Shown piece after piece: positions 26,668-36,172 of a stretch of 64,000 bases of DNA. This DNA is from CAZYME01 sp964648115 (lineage in GTDB: Bacteria > Pseudomonadota > Gammaproteobacteria > Legionellales > Legionellaceae), in contig CAZYME010000014.1 of the NCBI GenBank assembly GCA_964648115.1, forward strand, positions 4,063-68,062, in the 5' to 3' direction. The position numbers and the translations under genes are program-made. The notes below the pieces were generated by a model. That model saw only the letters and a list, made by a program, of their open reading frames with translations, was not told the DNA's origin and did no database searches. Every line of letters starts with the position of its first letter. Within the stretch, counting starts at the first letter, position 1.

Positions 26668-28983
26668 ATGACTGAAGTGTTGATGAATAATTTTCGTAAA
26701 CTGCGTATTTATAAGAGCCGCAATCTGAAGTTTGACTTTATTGCTGGGCTCGTAGTTTTCTTAGTCGCCATTCCCCTATGCCTCGGGATAGCGCTTGCTT
26801 CCGGCGCCCCGCTTTTTTCAGGCATTTTAAGCGGTATTATTGGCGGTATTGTTGTTGGGTGTTTAAGTGGATCACATGTAAGCGTAAGTGGCCCTGCTGC
26901 AGGCATGGCAGCTGTGGTCGTTACTGCAGTTAGTCAATTAGGGGATTTTAATACGTTTTTACTCGCGCTGATGTTAGCAGGTGTATTACAGATTATTGTT
27001 GGCAGTTTGCGTGCTGGGTTTATTTCTGACTACGTACCCTCTAATGTTGTACAAGGCCTATTATGTGCAATAGGAATTCTATTGATTGTCAAACAGCTAC
27101 CTCTAGCCTTCACGCTATCGACGGATCTTGCTGAACTTAAATCGCACTTACTAGATCTTGAAGAAGGTTTCACATTTCAACCCCTATTTGATTTGTCTTT
27201 CCACATTAATAGCGGAGCAATGATCCTTTCCATCACTGCGCTTGCTCTGTTAATCTTTTTCGATAAGACTAAAATCAAATGGCTCAGTGTTATTCCAGGC
27301 CCCATTGTTGTTGTTATCACGGGGATCTTGCTTAACGATCTTTTCATTTTTACTAACTCCTACCTTGCACAAAACAGTCCTCAATTAGTACATATACCCC
27401 ACCATGACGGGTTTGCTGACTTTTTATCTCAAATTCAAGGCCCTAAATGGTCGGCCTGGACCAATCCCAAGGTATACCTATACGCAGCAGTGCTTGCTAT
27501 TGTCGCCTCACTGGAAACATTGCTCAACGTTAAGGCTGGCGAAAAATTAGATAAATCACGCCCGCCCTGCTCTAAAGATCGCGAGCTACTCGCGCAAGGG
27601 GTTGGTAATTTAACAGCGGGGCTTGTCGGCGGTATTCCCATTACTTCCGTAATTGTACGAACCTCCGTCAACATTCAATCTCAAGCAAAAACTAAACTTG
27701 CCACCATTTTACATGGCGTATTTATTTTAGTTGCAGTAGCTTCAATTCCACAGACTTTAAATAAGATTCCTTTATCATCACTGGCCGCCATCTTGATTTA
27801 TACAGGTTATAAATTAACTAAACCTTCTATTTACGTTGATATTTACCGCCAAGGAGCAGACCGTTTTATTCCTTTCATCGCTACGTTAATCAGTATTGTT
27901 GTACTCAACCTTCTTGCCGGAATTCTCGTAGGGCTTATGGTAAGCTTGTTTTTTATTTTGAAATCTAACAGCCAAGTGCGCTTAGATATCATTAAAGAAA
28001 TCTACCCCAATGGTGTAACCAACCGCTTGGTTCTTCCACAACAAACGACTTTTTTAAATAAAGCCTCGTTAGTTGCCGAACTTGCATCGATTCCTAGTCA
28101 TTCTCAGTTAATTATTGATGCGCGCTATTCCGCTTATATCGACAAAGAAGTGGTTGAATACATTAAAGAATTCCAGCATGAACAAGCGCCTCTCAAACAT
28201 ATTTCGCTTAATTTAATCGGTTTTAAGCAGCACTATAATATTCACAATTATATTGATTTTATTAATGTCACCACCTATGACGTGCAAGCCACTCTAAAGC
28301 CTTATGAAGTATTGAATATTTTGAGAGAAGGTAATCAACGCTTTCTTGGGGATACGCAAATCCACCGTAGCCTTAAAATTGATATCAAACACACCGCAAC
28401 GACTCAACACCCTATTGCGGTAGTATTGGGTTGTATTGATTCAAGGGTTCCTGTTGAAACCATTTTCGACATGAGCTTTGGTGATCTCTTCTGTGTACGC
28501 GTTGCAGGTAATGTCGTTAATGATGACGTCCTTGCTAGCATTGAATATGCCTGCAAAATAGTAGGTGCTAAATTACTTGTAGTTCTCGGTCACACGCGCT
28601 GTGGAGCAATTCAAGCAGCTTGTGATGGCGTGGAAAAAGGCCACATTACCCAACTACTAGCTAAAATTAAACCAGCAATCACTGCTGAAACAGAGACAAA
28701 ATCTGACCGCAATGGCACAAACGACACATTTACCCACAACGTTACCGAGCTTAATATCGCTAACACCCTACAACAGGTTTACAAAGACAGCCCTATTTTA
28801 CGCGAGCTAGTGGACGAAGAAGAGATCGGTTTGGTTGGTGCTATTTATGATGTTAATAGCGGTAAAGTTATATTTAAAGATTTTTCACAAGACATAAGCC
28901 TGTTTGGAAAAGCAAAAACAACCAAATTAAGTGAAAGCTTAAAAAATCTGATGAACTTAGGAACAGGTAAGAAGCATAAATAA
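26668..28983 (+). CDS. SulP-family anion transporter fused to beta-carbonic anhydrase
   Basis: A 771-residue fusion. Residues 15-440 or so form the SulP membrane domain (AGLVVFLVAIPLCLGIALAS, then SVSGPAAGMAAVV). A soluble STAS-like linker covers about 450-545. From about 550 to 755 comes a beta-class carbonic anhydrase with C589, D591 and R593 (LGCIDSRVP) and H642 and C645 (GHTRCGAI), the complete zinc-ligand and Asp-Arg dyad set. Such fusions are known in several bacteria, and the likely role is bicarbonate (or other anion) uptake coupled to CO2/bicarbonate conversion at the inner membrane. The substrate is inferred from the fused enzyme. Confidence 0.92.
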   Translation: MTEVLMNNFRKLRIYKSRNLKFDFIAGLVVFLVAIPLCLGIALASGAPLFSGILSGIIGGIVVGCLSGSHVSVSGPAAGMAAVVVTAVSQLGDFNTFLLALMLAGVLQIIVGSLRAGFISDYVPSNVVQGLLCAIGILLIVKQLPLAFTLSTDLAELKSHLLDLEEGFTFQPLFDLSFHINSGAMILSITALALLIFFDKTKIKWLSVIPGPIVVVITGILLNDLFIFTNSYLAQNSPQLVHIPHHDGFADFLSQIQGPKWSAWTNPKVYLYAAVLAIVASLETLLNVKAGEKLDKSRPPCSKDRELLAQGVGNLTAGLVGGIPITSVIVRTSVNIQSQAKTKLATILHGVFILVAVASIPQTLNKIPLSSLAAILIYTGYKLTKPSIYVDIYRQGADRFIPFIATLISIVVLNLLAGILVGLMVSLFFILKSNSQVRLDIIKEIYPNGVTNRLVLPQQTTFLNKASLVAELASIPSHSQLIIDARYSAYIDKEVVEYIKEFQHEQAPLKHISLNLIGFKQHYNIHNYIDFINVTTYDVQATLKPYEVLNILREGNQRFLGDTQIHRSLKIDIKHTATTQHPIAVVLGCIDSRVPVETIFDMSFGDLFCVRVAGNVVNDDVLASIEYACKIVGAKLLVVLGHTRCGAIQAACDGVEKGHITQLLAKIKPAITAETETKSDRNGTNDTFTHNVTELNIANTLQQVYKDSPILRELVDEEEIGLVGAIYDVNSGKVIFKDFSQDISLFGKAKTTKLSESLKNLMNLGTGKKHK

Positions 28984-28984
28984 A

Positions 28985-29052
28985 TTGTTGGGCCAATGAC
29001 CCGAATGGCACTGACCTTAAGGAAAATAATCGTCGTTGCCCCAACCTACCCG
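28985..29052. repeat. Family E-like degenerate repeat
   Basis: GTTGGGCCAATGACCC resembles the family E core (GTTGGGTC...GACCC) and recurs in part as GCCCCAACCTACC. It fills most of the gap before proS. Probably a decayed copy. Confidence 0.45.
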
Positions 29053-29079
29053 CTCTAAAAGCAAAGGAAAGAAAAAGAA

Positions 29080-30783
29080 ATGCGTGCCTCACAATGGTTA
29101 CTAACCACCCTTAAAGAAACACCCAACGATGCAGAAATTGCATCCCACCAATTAATGTTAAGAGCCGGCATGATTCGCAAACTGGGCTCAGGCTTATACA
29201 CTTGGCTACCTCTTGGATTAAAAATACTACGCAAAGTTGAACAAATTGTGCGTGAAGAAATGAATCGTTCCGGTGCCATGGAGCTATTAATGCCCGCGGT
29301 GCAGCCCGCCGAATTATGGCAAGAAACCGGCCGTTGGGAAACGTTTGGTGGTCAACTCCTAACGATGCAAGATAGCAACGGTCGTGACTATTGCTTCGGG
29401 CCTACGCATGAGGAAGTGATCACTGATTTAATGCGTAACGAACTACAATCATACAAGCAATTACCCGCTAATTTTTATCAAATTCAAACCAAATTTCGTG
29501 ATGAAATAAGACCACGCTTTGGTGTTATGCGTGCTCGGGAATTTATTATGAAAGATGCGTACTCTTTCCATTTGAGTCAAGATTGCTTACAGCGTACTTA
29601 TGAGGTCATGTATGAAACATACTCCCGTATATTTGACCGCTTGGGTCTTAAATACCGTGCTGTAGAAGCAGATACAGGTGCCATTGGTGGGGCTGTTTCA
29701 CACGAATTTCAAGTATTGGCTGATTCAGGCGAAGATTTGATTTTTTATAGCGATAACGGTACTTATGCTGCCAACATTGAACAGGCTACAAGCCTCATCC
29801 CTGCTAAAGCAAACGCTCCCTCAAATGCAGCTATGCAGCAGGTCGCAACACCTGGACAAAAAACGATTGCTGATGTGTCCAAGTTTTTACAAGTCGCTCC
29901 GGAAAAAACAGTTAAGACATTGATTGTTAAAGGTGTAGATCATCCTTTAGTCGCACTGGTACTACGTGGCGATGATGAATTAAACGAGTTAAAAGCAGCT
30001 AAACATCCTCTCATTCAGTCACCTCTACAATTTGCCGATGAAGCTGTCATCCTTAAAACACTGGAAGCACCAATTGGCTCTCTAGGGCCAGTAAAGCTTA
30101 CTATCCCAATTATTGCCGACCACCACGCTCTCGCTATGACTTCGTTTGTTTGTGGCGCCAATCAAGACGGACAGCACTACACTGACGCCGCCTGGGGGCG
30201 TGATGCTCAGTATCAAGATGCATATGATCTACGTAACGTTAAAGAAGGTGACACCAGCCCCGACGGGAAAGGCAAATTAAAAGCATGCCGTGGGATTGAA
30301 GTTGGCCATATCTTCCAGTTGGGTGGTAAGTACGCAGAAGCAATGAAAGCAGCTGTCATCAACGAGGCAGGAGCACTGCAAACCATGTTAATGGGTTGTT
30401 ATGGGCTAGGAATTACTCGGGTAGTAGCCGCAGCAATTGAGCAACATCACGACCAAAACGGCATTATCTGGCCACAAAACATCGCACCGTTTCAACTGGT
30501 TATCATTCCTATTAATGCCCAGCGCTCTGTGGTTGTTAGAGAAGCGGCCGAGAAACTGTATCAAGAGCTCACAGCACTTGGCTTGGATATACTGCTAGAT
30601 GACCGCAATGAACGCCCTGGAGTCCTATTTGCCGACAGTGATTTAATAGGCATACCCCATCGACTGGTCGTTAGCGAACGTAATTTAGAGCAAGGAGCGG
30701 TTGAGTACAAAGCTCGAAATGGTAATGAAGCAAGCTTGATTCAAATGAATGAGCTTACCTCGTTTATTTCAAAATTATATTAA
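29080..30783 (+). CDS. proS: Proline--tRNA ligase (bacterial type with editing domain)
   Basis: Charges tRNA-Pro; the inserted editing domain clears Ala-tRNA-Pro. The 567 residues match E. coli ProS (572). Motif 2 is visible as [17 protein letters not shown], motif 3 as [18 protein letters not shown], and the INS editing domain lies at about residues 225-390 between motifs 2 and 3. AAGGAAAG precedes the ATG. tRNA-Pro(CGG) is elsewhere in the window at 61.4 kb. Confidence 0.97.
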   Translation: MRASQWLLTTLKETPNDAEIASHQLMLRAGMIRKLGSGLYTWLPLGLKILRKVEQIVREEMNRSGAMELLMPAVQPAELWQETGRWETFGGQLLTMQDSNGRDYCFGPTHEEVITDLMRNELQSYKQLPANFYQIQTKFRDEIRPRFGVMRAREFIMKDAYSFHLSQDCLQRTYEVMYETYSRIFDRLGLKYRAVEADTGAIGGAVSHEFQVLADSGEDLIFYSDNGTYAANIEQATSLIPAKANAPSNAAMQQVATPGQKTIADVSKFLQVAPEKTVKTLIVKGVDHPLVALVLRGDDELNELKAAKHPLIQSPLQFADEAVILKTLEAPIGSLGPVKLTIPIIADHHALAMTSFVCGANQDGQHYTDAAWGRDAQYQDAYDLRNVKEGDTSPDGKGKLKACRGIEVGHIFQLGGKYAEAMKAAVINEAGALQTMLMGCYGLGITRVVAAAIEQHHDQNGIIWPQNIAPFQLVIIPINAQRSVVVREAAEKLYQELTALGLDILLDDRNERPGVLFADSDLIGIPHRLVVSERNLEQGAVEYKARNGNEASLIQMNELTSFISKLY

Positions 30784-30867
30784 TGTAGCCCGTATGGAGC
30801 GCAGCGGAATGCGGGGATCAAACTGCTGTGCCATTCCCGCATTCCGCTGCGCTCCATACGGGCTACA
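30784..30867. repeat. Family B REP-like element, copy 5 (full palindrome)
   Basis: The best-preserved copy: the arm beginning TGTAGCCCGTATGGAGCGCA and its exact reverse complement form a perfect stem of at least 32 bases around about 18 bases. It starts right after the proS stop. With 18 more bases (ATATTTTATTCAACA, to 30885) it is repeated in direct orientation at 31520-31619, on the other side of the SDR gene. Confidence 0.9.
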
Positions 30868-30898
30868 TTTATATTTTATTCAACAAATAGGTTAACAT

Positions 30899-31498
30899 AT
30901 GCGCATATTAATCATCGGCGGTACCGGCACTATAGGACAGGCTGTTGTTAATGAACTATCCCCTCGCCATGAAGTAATCATTGCCGGACATACACATGGC
31001 AAAGTTTTAGTAGATATCGCTGATATAAAATCAATAGAAACCATGTACAAAAACGTAGGTAAAATTGATGCCGTCATTGCCACCACAGGTAAAGTTCACT
31101 TTGGCAACCTCCCAGATATAACTGAAGCGGAATATTCTATCGGTTTAAATAATAAATTAATGGGACAGGTTAATCTGGTTTCTATCGGCTTAAAATACCT
31201 AAACGATGGCGGTTCTTTCACACTAACCAGCGGAATTCTAAACCGCGATCCGATTCGCATGGGCGCCTCTGCAGCAATGGTCAACGGCGCTATTGACGGC
31301 TTTGTTAAAGCAGCAGCTATCGAGATGCCCAGAAATTTGCGTATCAATGCAGTGAGCCCTACCGTAATAGCTGAGTCTATAGATAAATATGGAGAATTTT
31401 TTTCAGGGTTTTTACCGGCGCCAGCTGCAACTGTTGCCTTGGCTTATGCTAAATCAGTGGAAGGAGCCCAAACTGGGCAAGTTTATTACGTTGGTTAA
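30899..31498 (+). CDS. Atypical short-chain dehydrogenase
   Basis: A 199-residue Rossmann protein. The nucleotide-binding motif GGTGTIG is at residues 7-13, and the SDR features VIATTGKVHFG, SLTSG-like FTLTSG and INAVSPT are present. The catalytic YxxxK is not: the corresponding stretch reads SAAMVNGAIDGFVKAAA, with no Tyr. This places it with the short, Tyr-less SDR group rather than canonical oxidoreductases, so enzyme activity is doubtful. The start ATG follows GGTTAACAT. The gene is enclosed by two 100-bp direct repeats and may be a small movable unit. Confidence 0.82.
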   Translation: MRILIIGGTGTIGQAVVNELSPRHEVIIAGHTHGKVLVDIADIKSIETMYKNVGKIDAVIATTGKVHFGNLPDITEAEYSIGLNNKLMGQVNLVSIGLKYLNDGGSFTLTSGILNRDPIRMGASAAMVNGAIDGFVKAAAIEMPRNLRINAVSPTVIAESIDKYGEFFSGFLPAPAATVALAYAKSVEGAQTGQVYYVG

Positions 31499-31519
31499 AC
31501 TACGACGAAATAGATCAAA

Positions 31520-31619
31520 GTAGCCCGTATGGAGCTCAGCGGAATGCAGGGATCAAACCTGGGGCCATTCCCGCATTCCGCTGCGCTCCATACGGGCTAC
31601 ATTGATATTTTATTCAACA
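31520..31619. repeat. Family B REP-like element, copy 6, with duplicated flank
   Basis: A nearly complete palindrome with the same ATATTTTATTCAACA extension that follows copy 5. Copies 5 and 6 are in direct orientation, about 635 bases apart, and bracket the atypical SDR. Confidence 0.88.
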
Positions 31620-31635
31620 GGCCAGTTGGGGACCT

Positions 31636-33948
31636 CTAGGATGATGGGCTTAATGGGCTTGGTGGGCCATCTGAGTGACCACTATCATCGGCCTCTGACC
31701 CCGTCCTAACACTGCCTACACCCTCACTTAGGTCGCTATTACCGTCGGAACCAATAGCAGAATCAGAACCACTCTCTCTTCGCGGCGTCCCTACTACAGG
31801 ACTAGATGCCGCATCTCCCGGCTGTACCGGATCATCATTGCCACCCGCATTAGAAACAGCTTCTCTAAAGCCTGTTACCAATTTAGCCAACCCGGTCTCA
31901 CGACTTTTTCTAAAAAATCCCGCACCAGCTACGCCGGCTACCGTAATAGTTGCCGCAGTAGCAGCGATAGCCGCTTGCATTCCAACGGCACCCGCAACAA
32001 CCAACAATAAACTAGTACCCCCAGTAGGAATAGCAGCTAATATCCCCACTGCAACCAATGCTAAACCAGCAAAAACCAAAAGTCCTATACCTAATTTTTT
32101 CAAACGTGGAGAGCCATGCCCTGAAATCTCTTGAGAAAGCGTTGCAAGCTCACCAATGTGCCTCTTAAACTGATTTTCATCATGTCCAGAAATTTTAAGT
32201 GCATTTGTACATGCTTTGAGTACCTTACTCATCTGAGCTAAGTTACTTTCTTGAGGATCATTTTTTATGACGTCCTTAATTTGTTGCAATACTTCATAAC
32301 CTTGCGTATAAAGCTTTTGTTTATCAGCTGCAGTCGCATTAGAATGCTTGTTTAATTCTTCCTCAAACGCTTCTAAGGCTGTCACATATCCATCTACTTT
32401 AGCAATACTACCGGATACGTTTGCAAAATTATTTGCTCTTACAACAGCTTGATCATTAAGAGATTGCCTAATATTTTCAACAATGGTCTCTAAATATCCT
32501 GTACCATTAACATGAGCTGCTAGCGTCGCTAAGTCACGAGTATATTTTTTATATTTTAGTGCATAGGCATTTAAAACCCTGATGCGTTCAAGAGCATCAC
32601 TAAAATCATTTACAAAAAAATCCGGGGCTTGCGCATTTTGCCTAATTTGCTCTACATCATTTGTTAAATATACGATGTCTCCAGCACTCCGTTCCAACTC
32701 ACCAAATTTCTGATGATATTCTGCAACCTTTGCTTCATGCTCAAGTTGAGCTGCGATAGGTCCCAGTGCGTTATTTTCACGGGTGGCATAATCTAATTCT
32801 GCAACAGCTGGAAGAGGAGCATCTCGTTCTTCACGAAGTCTTTGTGCCTCCGCTAACATAGCCTGTCTTTTAAAGTTATTACTTTCGCCTACTAAATAAA
32901 AAGCCTGTAATTCCAGCTTAATTGCAAATAAAGTCAATTGAGCTTTATATATAGCCATGGCTTTCTCATCAGCATTCATCTCCTGATTCTCGCCAATTAG
33001 GGATTGAGCCGTCTCAAAGGCTTCCTGAAGCATGCTTGTAAACCTAACTCCTTCGAAGAAATTAGGATCGTTCAGAGACCGCGTATTAATATCAGCTAGA
33101 TAAGTAGCTGGTAAAATGCCCCTTGTATTATCGGCAAATTCTTGCAGTTGTATACGTCTAGTATCGCGATCATCCAAATTTATATTAGAAAATGCGCGTC
33201 TTTTAAGCTCGCTGAGTCTTTCCTCTGAAATTCGGCCCTCTGCGTCTAGCAGGCCATAAGTAAGGGCACTCAACATGCGCGAGTTTAATGCAATCTCCAT
33301 CTCATGAGGCAAAGCAGCCATATCAACTGCTTCCCCAGCACCTTCGCGGCACAACTCTTCATGAGTAAATAGCGTGGTTTGCCTTGTCTCTATGCCGGCC
33401 GGTGTGTACCGATCAATTTTCAGGCTCCAGAGATCAGGTTTTTCTTTGTTGGAATAGTATCCCAATCCACATAAATTTCCATTATCATCACGATATGCGA
33501 CTCTTAATGAGTTTTTATTATTACCACCAAACCACACAGCCTGAAACTCATTGAGTTCCGTGTTTATTTGCTGGAGCCTGGCTTCTAAATCACTGCAGTC
33601 TTGTCCCGCACCTCTCCGCTCTGCTAGGGTCTCGTTTAGTCTCTCTATCTGACTATATAAATCTGATTGTTTGTTGAACTTGTAGATTGTATAAATATCT
33701 TCTACCCCACCCCCATCTGTATTGCCCTGGGCGTAATGCCTTTGATACACTTCTTCTTTTTCAAACTCTGCACGAAAAGCGTCAAACGTTCCGGTAAAAT
33801 CAATTAGAGCGGTTCTTGGAAGATCTACGCCAATCGTCGTTTTATTGACCTCATAGCCCCTATTACGCTCATAATCATCAATATGCGTTTCTGCGAGGCC
33901 CTGTTCTCTCATCACGCCAACAACCGTACCAACAATTTTTCTGACCAT
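31636..33948 (-). CDS. Coiled-coil protein with C-terminal membrane hairpin, effector-like
   Basis: 770 residues, no recognised enzyme family. The first half is mixed, with a coiled-coil segment near residues 85-125 (LYSQIERLNETLAERR), and more helical segments fill about 280-610. At about residues 615-690 there are two or three hydrophobic helices rich in Ala/Gly, ending in GFFRKSRETGLAKLVTGFRE, and the last 65 residues are a Ser/Asp/Gly-rich disordered tail. Helical body, membrane hairpin and FFRKSRETGL-like segment recall a recurring C-terminal module of Legionella and Coxiella effector candidates. The ATG has GAGG ten bases upstream. Confidence 0.72.
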   Translation of the reverse strand: MVRKIVGTVVGVMREQGLAETHIDDYERNRGYEVNKTTIGVDLPRTALIDFTGTFDAFRAEFEKEEVYQRHYAQGNTDGGGVEDIYTIYKFNKQSDLYSQIERLNETLAERRGAGQDCSDLEARLQQINTELNEFQAVWFGGNNKNSLRVAYRDDNGNLCGLGYYSNKEKPDLWSLKIDRYTPAGIETRQTTLFTHEELCREGAGEAVDMAALPHEMEIALNSRMLSALTYGLLDAEGRISEERLSELKRRAFSNINLDDRDTRRIQLQEFADNTRGILPATYLADINTRSLNDPNFFEGVRFTSMLQEAFETAQSLIGENQEMNADEKAMAIYKAQLTLFAIKLELQAFYLVGESNNFKRQAMLAEAQRLREERDAPLPAVAELDYATRENNALGPIAAQLEHEAKVAEYHQKFGELERSAGDIVYLTNDVEQIRQNAQAPDFFVNDFSDALERIRVLNAYALKYKKYTRDLATLAAHVNGTGYLETIVENIRQSLNDQAVVRANNFANVSGSIAKVDGYVTALEAFEEELNKHSNATAADKQKLYTQGYEVLQQIKDVIKNDPQESNLAQMSKVLKACTNALKISGHDENQFKRHIGELATLSQEISGHGSPRLKKLGIGLLVFAGLALVAVGILAAIPTGGTSLLLVVAGAVGMQAAIAATAATITVAGVAGAGFFRKSRETGLAKLVTGFREAVSNAGGNDDPVQPGDAASSPVVGTPRRESGSDSAIGSDGNSDLSEGVGSVRTGSEADDSGHSDGPPSPLSPSS

Positions 33949-33998
33949 AGCGATACACCCTCAACTTCAATCTTGTAGGTAGTATACAACGCTATATG

Positions 33999-35807
33999 TT
34001 AAGGAAATATTAGCACGCTGGACAATAATTGACCTGTATAAGGCTGTTTTGGATGTAGCAAAATCTGCTCCACACCCCCACGCTCAACTGCCTTACCATC
34101 ACGCATTACTAAAACATCATCCGCAATATAAGACACTACTCCCATATTGTGCGTAATAAATAAATAAGTCAGGCCGCATTCTTGTTGGAGTGATTTCAAT
34201 AGATTAAGAATTTGGGCTTGCACTGACATATCTAGTGCGCTGGTGGGTTCGTCACATATGAGTAACTCAGGCTCTGTAGCGAGCGCTCTAGCGATGCAAA
34301 TACGCTGGCGCTGGCCACCGGAAAATTGGTGGGGGTAACGGGTTAAGCTATTGCGGGGTAAATTTACCTGATCTAACAGTTCATATTGTTTTGAACGAAT
34401 CTTTGCCGCGCGCATGCCCTGGGCGAGCATCCCCTCGGCGATAATTTCGTCTACTGTCATGCGTGGGTTCATTGAGGAGTAAGGATCTTGAAAGATAATT
34501 TGTACTTTTTTACGAAAATTTTTCAAGGCCTGTCCACGTAACTTCGCTACATCTTGGCCTTGATAAAGAACATGGCCAGCAGTAATAGGTTGCAGACGCA
34601 ATAAAGCGCGGCTGGCAGTCGTCTTCCCGCATCCAGATTCCCCGACTAACGCTAATGTTTTGCCTTTGCGAAGTACAAAAGATAAACCATCTACGGCTTT
34701 AAAAACGGCTTGCTTTGGTCGAAGCACACTGCTTTTTGCACCAAAATAGACTGCAAGATTATCCACTGATAAGAGAATTTCACCTTGATCTGCATTTACT
34801 GCCCAATCCAGGTTATGCGCAGATAAAGCTGGAGGCACGCTGTGCTCTGGGTATAAATGGCAGCGGACTGTTTCCTCTCGCAAATTCTGCAGCTGAGGCT
34901 CAATTGTACTGCAAGGTGCAAATGCATGAGCACAACGTGGGTGAAAACGGCAACCCGGAGGCATGGCATCCAAAGTCGGCACACTCCCCATAATTGTTTG
35001 TAGTTGTTGTGCTCGCTGGGCAAATGATGGGAGAGAAAGAAATAACTGCTGTGCGTAAGGATGTAATGGTTGTTTAAAAAAAGTCTTAGCTGGGGCATAT
35101 TCCACGATTTGCCCTGCGTACATAACACAAACGGTATCCGCCATTGCTTTCACCACACTTAAATCGTGAGTAATCAGCAAAATACTCATTTGATGTTGCG
35201 ATTGTAATTTTTTAAGCAAAGCTAGAATTTGGGCCTGGATAGTGACATCAAGAGCCGTGGTTGGCTCATCAGCTATCAAAACCTCGGGATTACTAGCCAA
35301 CGCCATAGCAATCATCACACGTTGTTTTTGGCCGCCAGATAATTGGTGAGGATATTGACGTAAACGTTGTTCAGGTTGCGGTATTTCTACTTCCTGAAGC
35401 AGAGCTAGCATACGGGATTGAACTTCAGATCGCGTGAGGTTTTGGTGTTCTTGTAATGCCTCGGCTAATTGTTCCCCAATACTGAGTACCGGGTTTAACG
35501 CCGTCATAGGCTCTTGAAAAATCATCGCCAACCTACGCCCTCGCAAACAGCGCATGACCCGCTCAGGTAAATTCAACAGATCGGAGCCCGCTATATTGAT
35601 AGCACTCTCTTGACCGTAAATCCCATTGCTGGGTAATAAACGCATTATCGCAAGCGAGGTTAAGGATTTTCCACAACCAGACTCACCTAGCAGAGCTAGC
35701 GTCTCCCCTGAATTTAAACAAAAACTCACCTCATCCACAGCAACCATCGATTGCGTAGAAGTTTTAAAAGCGACCGTCAACTGCTTGATCTCGGCAATCT
35801 CTGTCAT
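33999..35807 (-). CDS. Fused two-domain ABC ATPase, peptide import (YejF/DppDF type)
   Basis: A 602-residue cytoplasmic ATPase with two complete cassettes, each with Walker [17 protein letters not shown], a signature (LSGGQKQRV and FSGGQRQRI) and Walker [23 protein letters not shown]. The first cassette ends in the oligopeptide-type C-terminal motif with cysteines ([15 protein letters not shown]). This is the layout of YejF-like proteins that power oligopeptide permeases. No permease or binding protein genes are adjacent, so partners must be encoded elsewhere. Confidence 0.93.
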   Translation of the reverse strand: MTEIAEIKQLTVAFKTSTQSMVAVDEVSFCLNSGETLALLGESGCGKSLTSLAIMRLLPSNGIYGQESAINIAGSDLLNLPERVMRCLRGRRLAMIFQEPMTALNPVLSIGEQLAEALQEHQNLTRSEVQSRMLALLQEVEIPQPEQRLRQYPHQLSGGQKQRVMIAMALASNPEVLIADEPTTALDVTIQAQILALLKKLQSQHQMSILLITHDLSVVKAMADTVCVMYAGQIVEYAPAKTFFKQPLHPYAQQLFLSLPSFAQRAQQLQTIMGSVPTLDAMPPGCRFHPRCAHAFAPCSTIEPQLQNLREETVRCHLYPEHSVPPALSAHNLDWAVNADQGEILLSVDNLAVYFGAKSSVLRPKQAVFKAVDGLSFVLRKGKTLALVGESGCGKTTASRALLRLQPITAGHVLYQGQDVAKLRGQALKNFRKKVQIIFQDPYSSMNPRMTVDEIIAEGMLAQGMRAAKIRSKQYELLDQVNLPRNSLTRYPHQFSGGQRQRICIARALATEPELLICDEPTSALDMSVQAQILNLLKSLQQECGLTYLFITHNMGVVSYIADDVLVMRDGKAVERGGVEQILLHPKQPYTGQLLSSVLIFP

Positions 35808-35881
35808 AGGTAATTTTTATGAGGGAGGAATCTGAAACTGTAGCGCAAGTTGCGTAGCCATGCAAAAATAATACATAGAAG

Positions 35882-36063
35882 CAGGGCAACCGCATCTAAA
35901 TTTTGAGCATTTATTTGTTAAAAAATCCGTCTTTTCGAGCCTTGGCGAAGCAATCTAGCGTCCTTAAGGTCACTGGATTGCTTCGCCAAGGCTCGCAAAG
36001 ACGGTTAATCACTTTTAATGCCGCATTTAGATTTATTTTTAATCATAAGATGCGGTTGCCCTG
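35882..36063. repeat. 182-base nested inverted repeat, MITE-like
   Basis: The ends CAGGGCAACCGCATCT (35882-35897) and AGATGCGGTTGCCCTG (36048-36063) are perfect 16-base inverted repeats. Inside, CGAGCCTTGGCGAAGCAATC and its exact complement GATTGCTTCGCCAAGGCTCG form a 20-base stem, extended by CCGTCTT/AAAGACGG, around a loop containing CCTTAAGG. It lies in the 365-base gap between two minus-strand genes. No coding frame runs through it; the rest of the gap shows nothing recognisable. A non-autonomous transposon remnant fits best. Confidence 0.75.
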
Positions 36064-36172
36064 TGCATGCATGGAAGTTAGCAATTCTCAATTTTGGGCT
36101 TATTAATTGCACAAATATCGTAGGGATTTGTCAGCCCGCAGTATCCAGTTGGTCATATGTTACCAACCCGAA

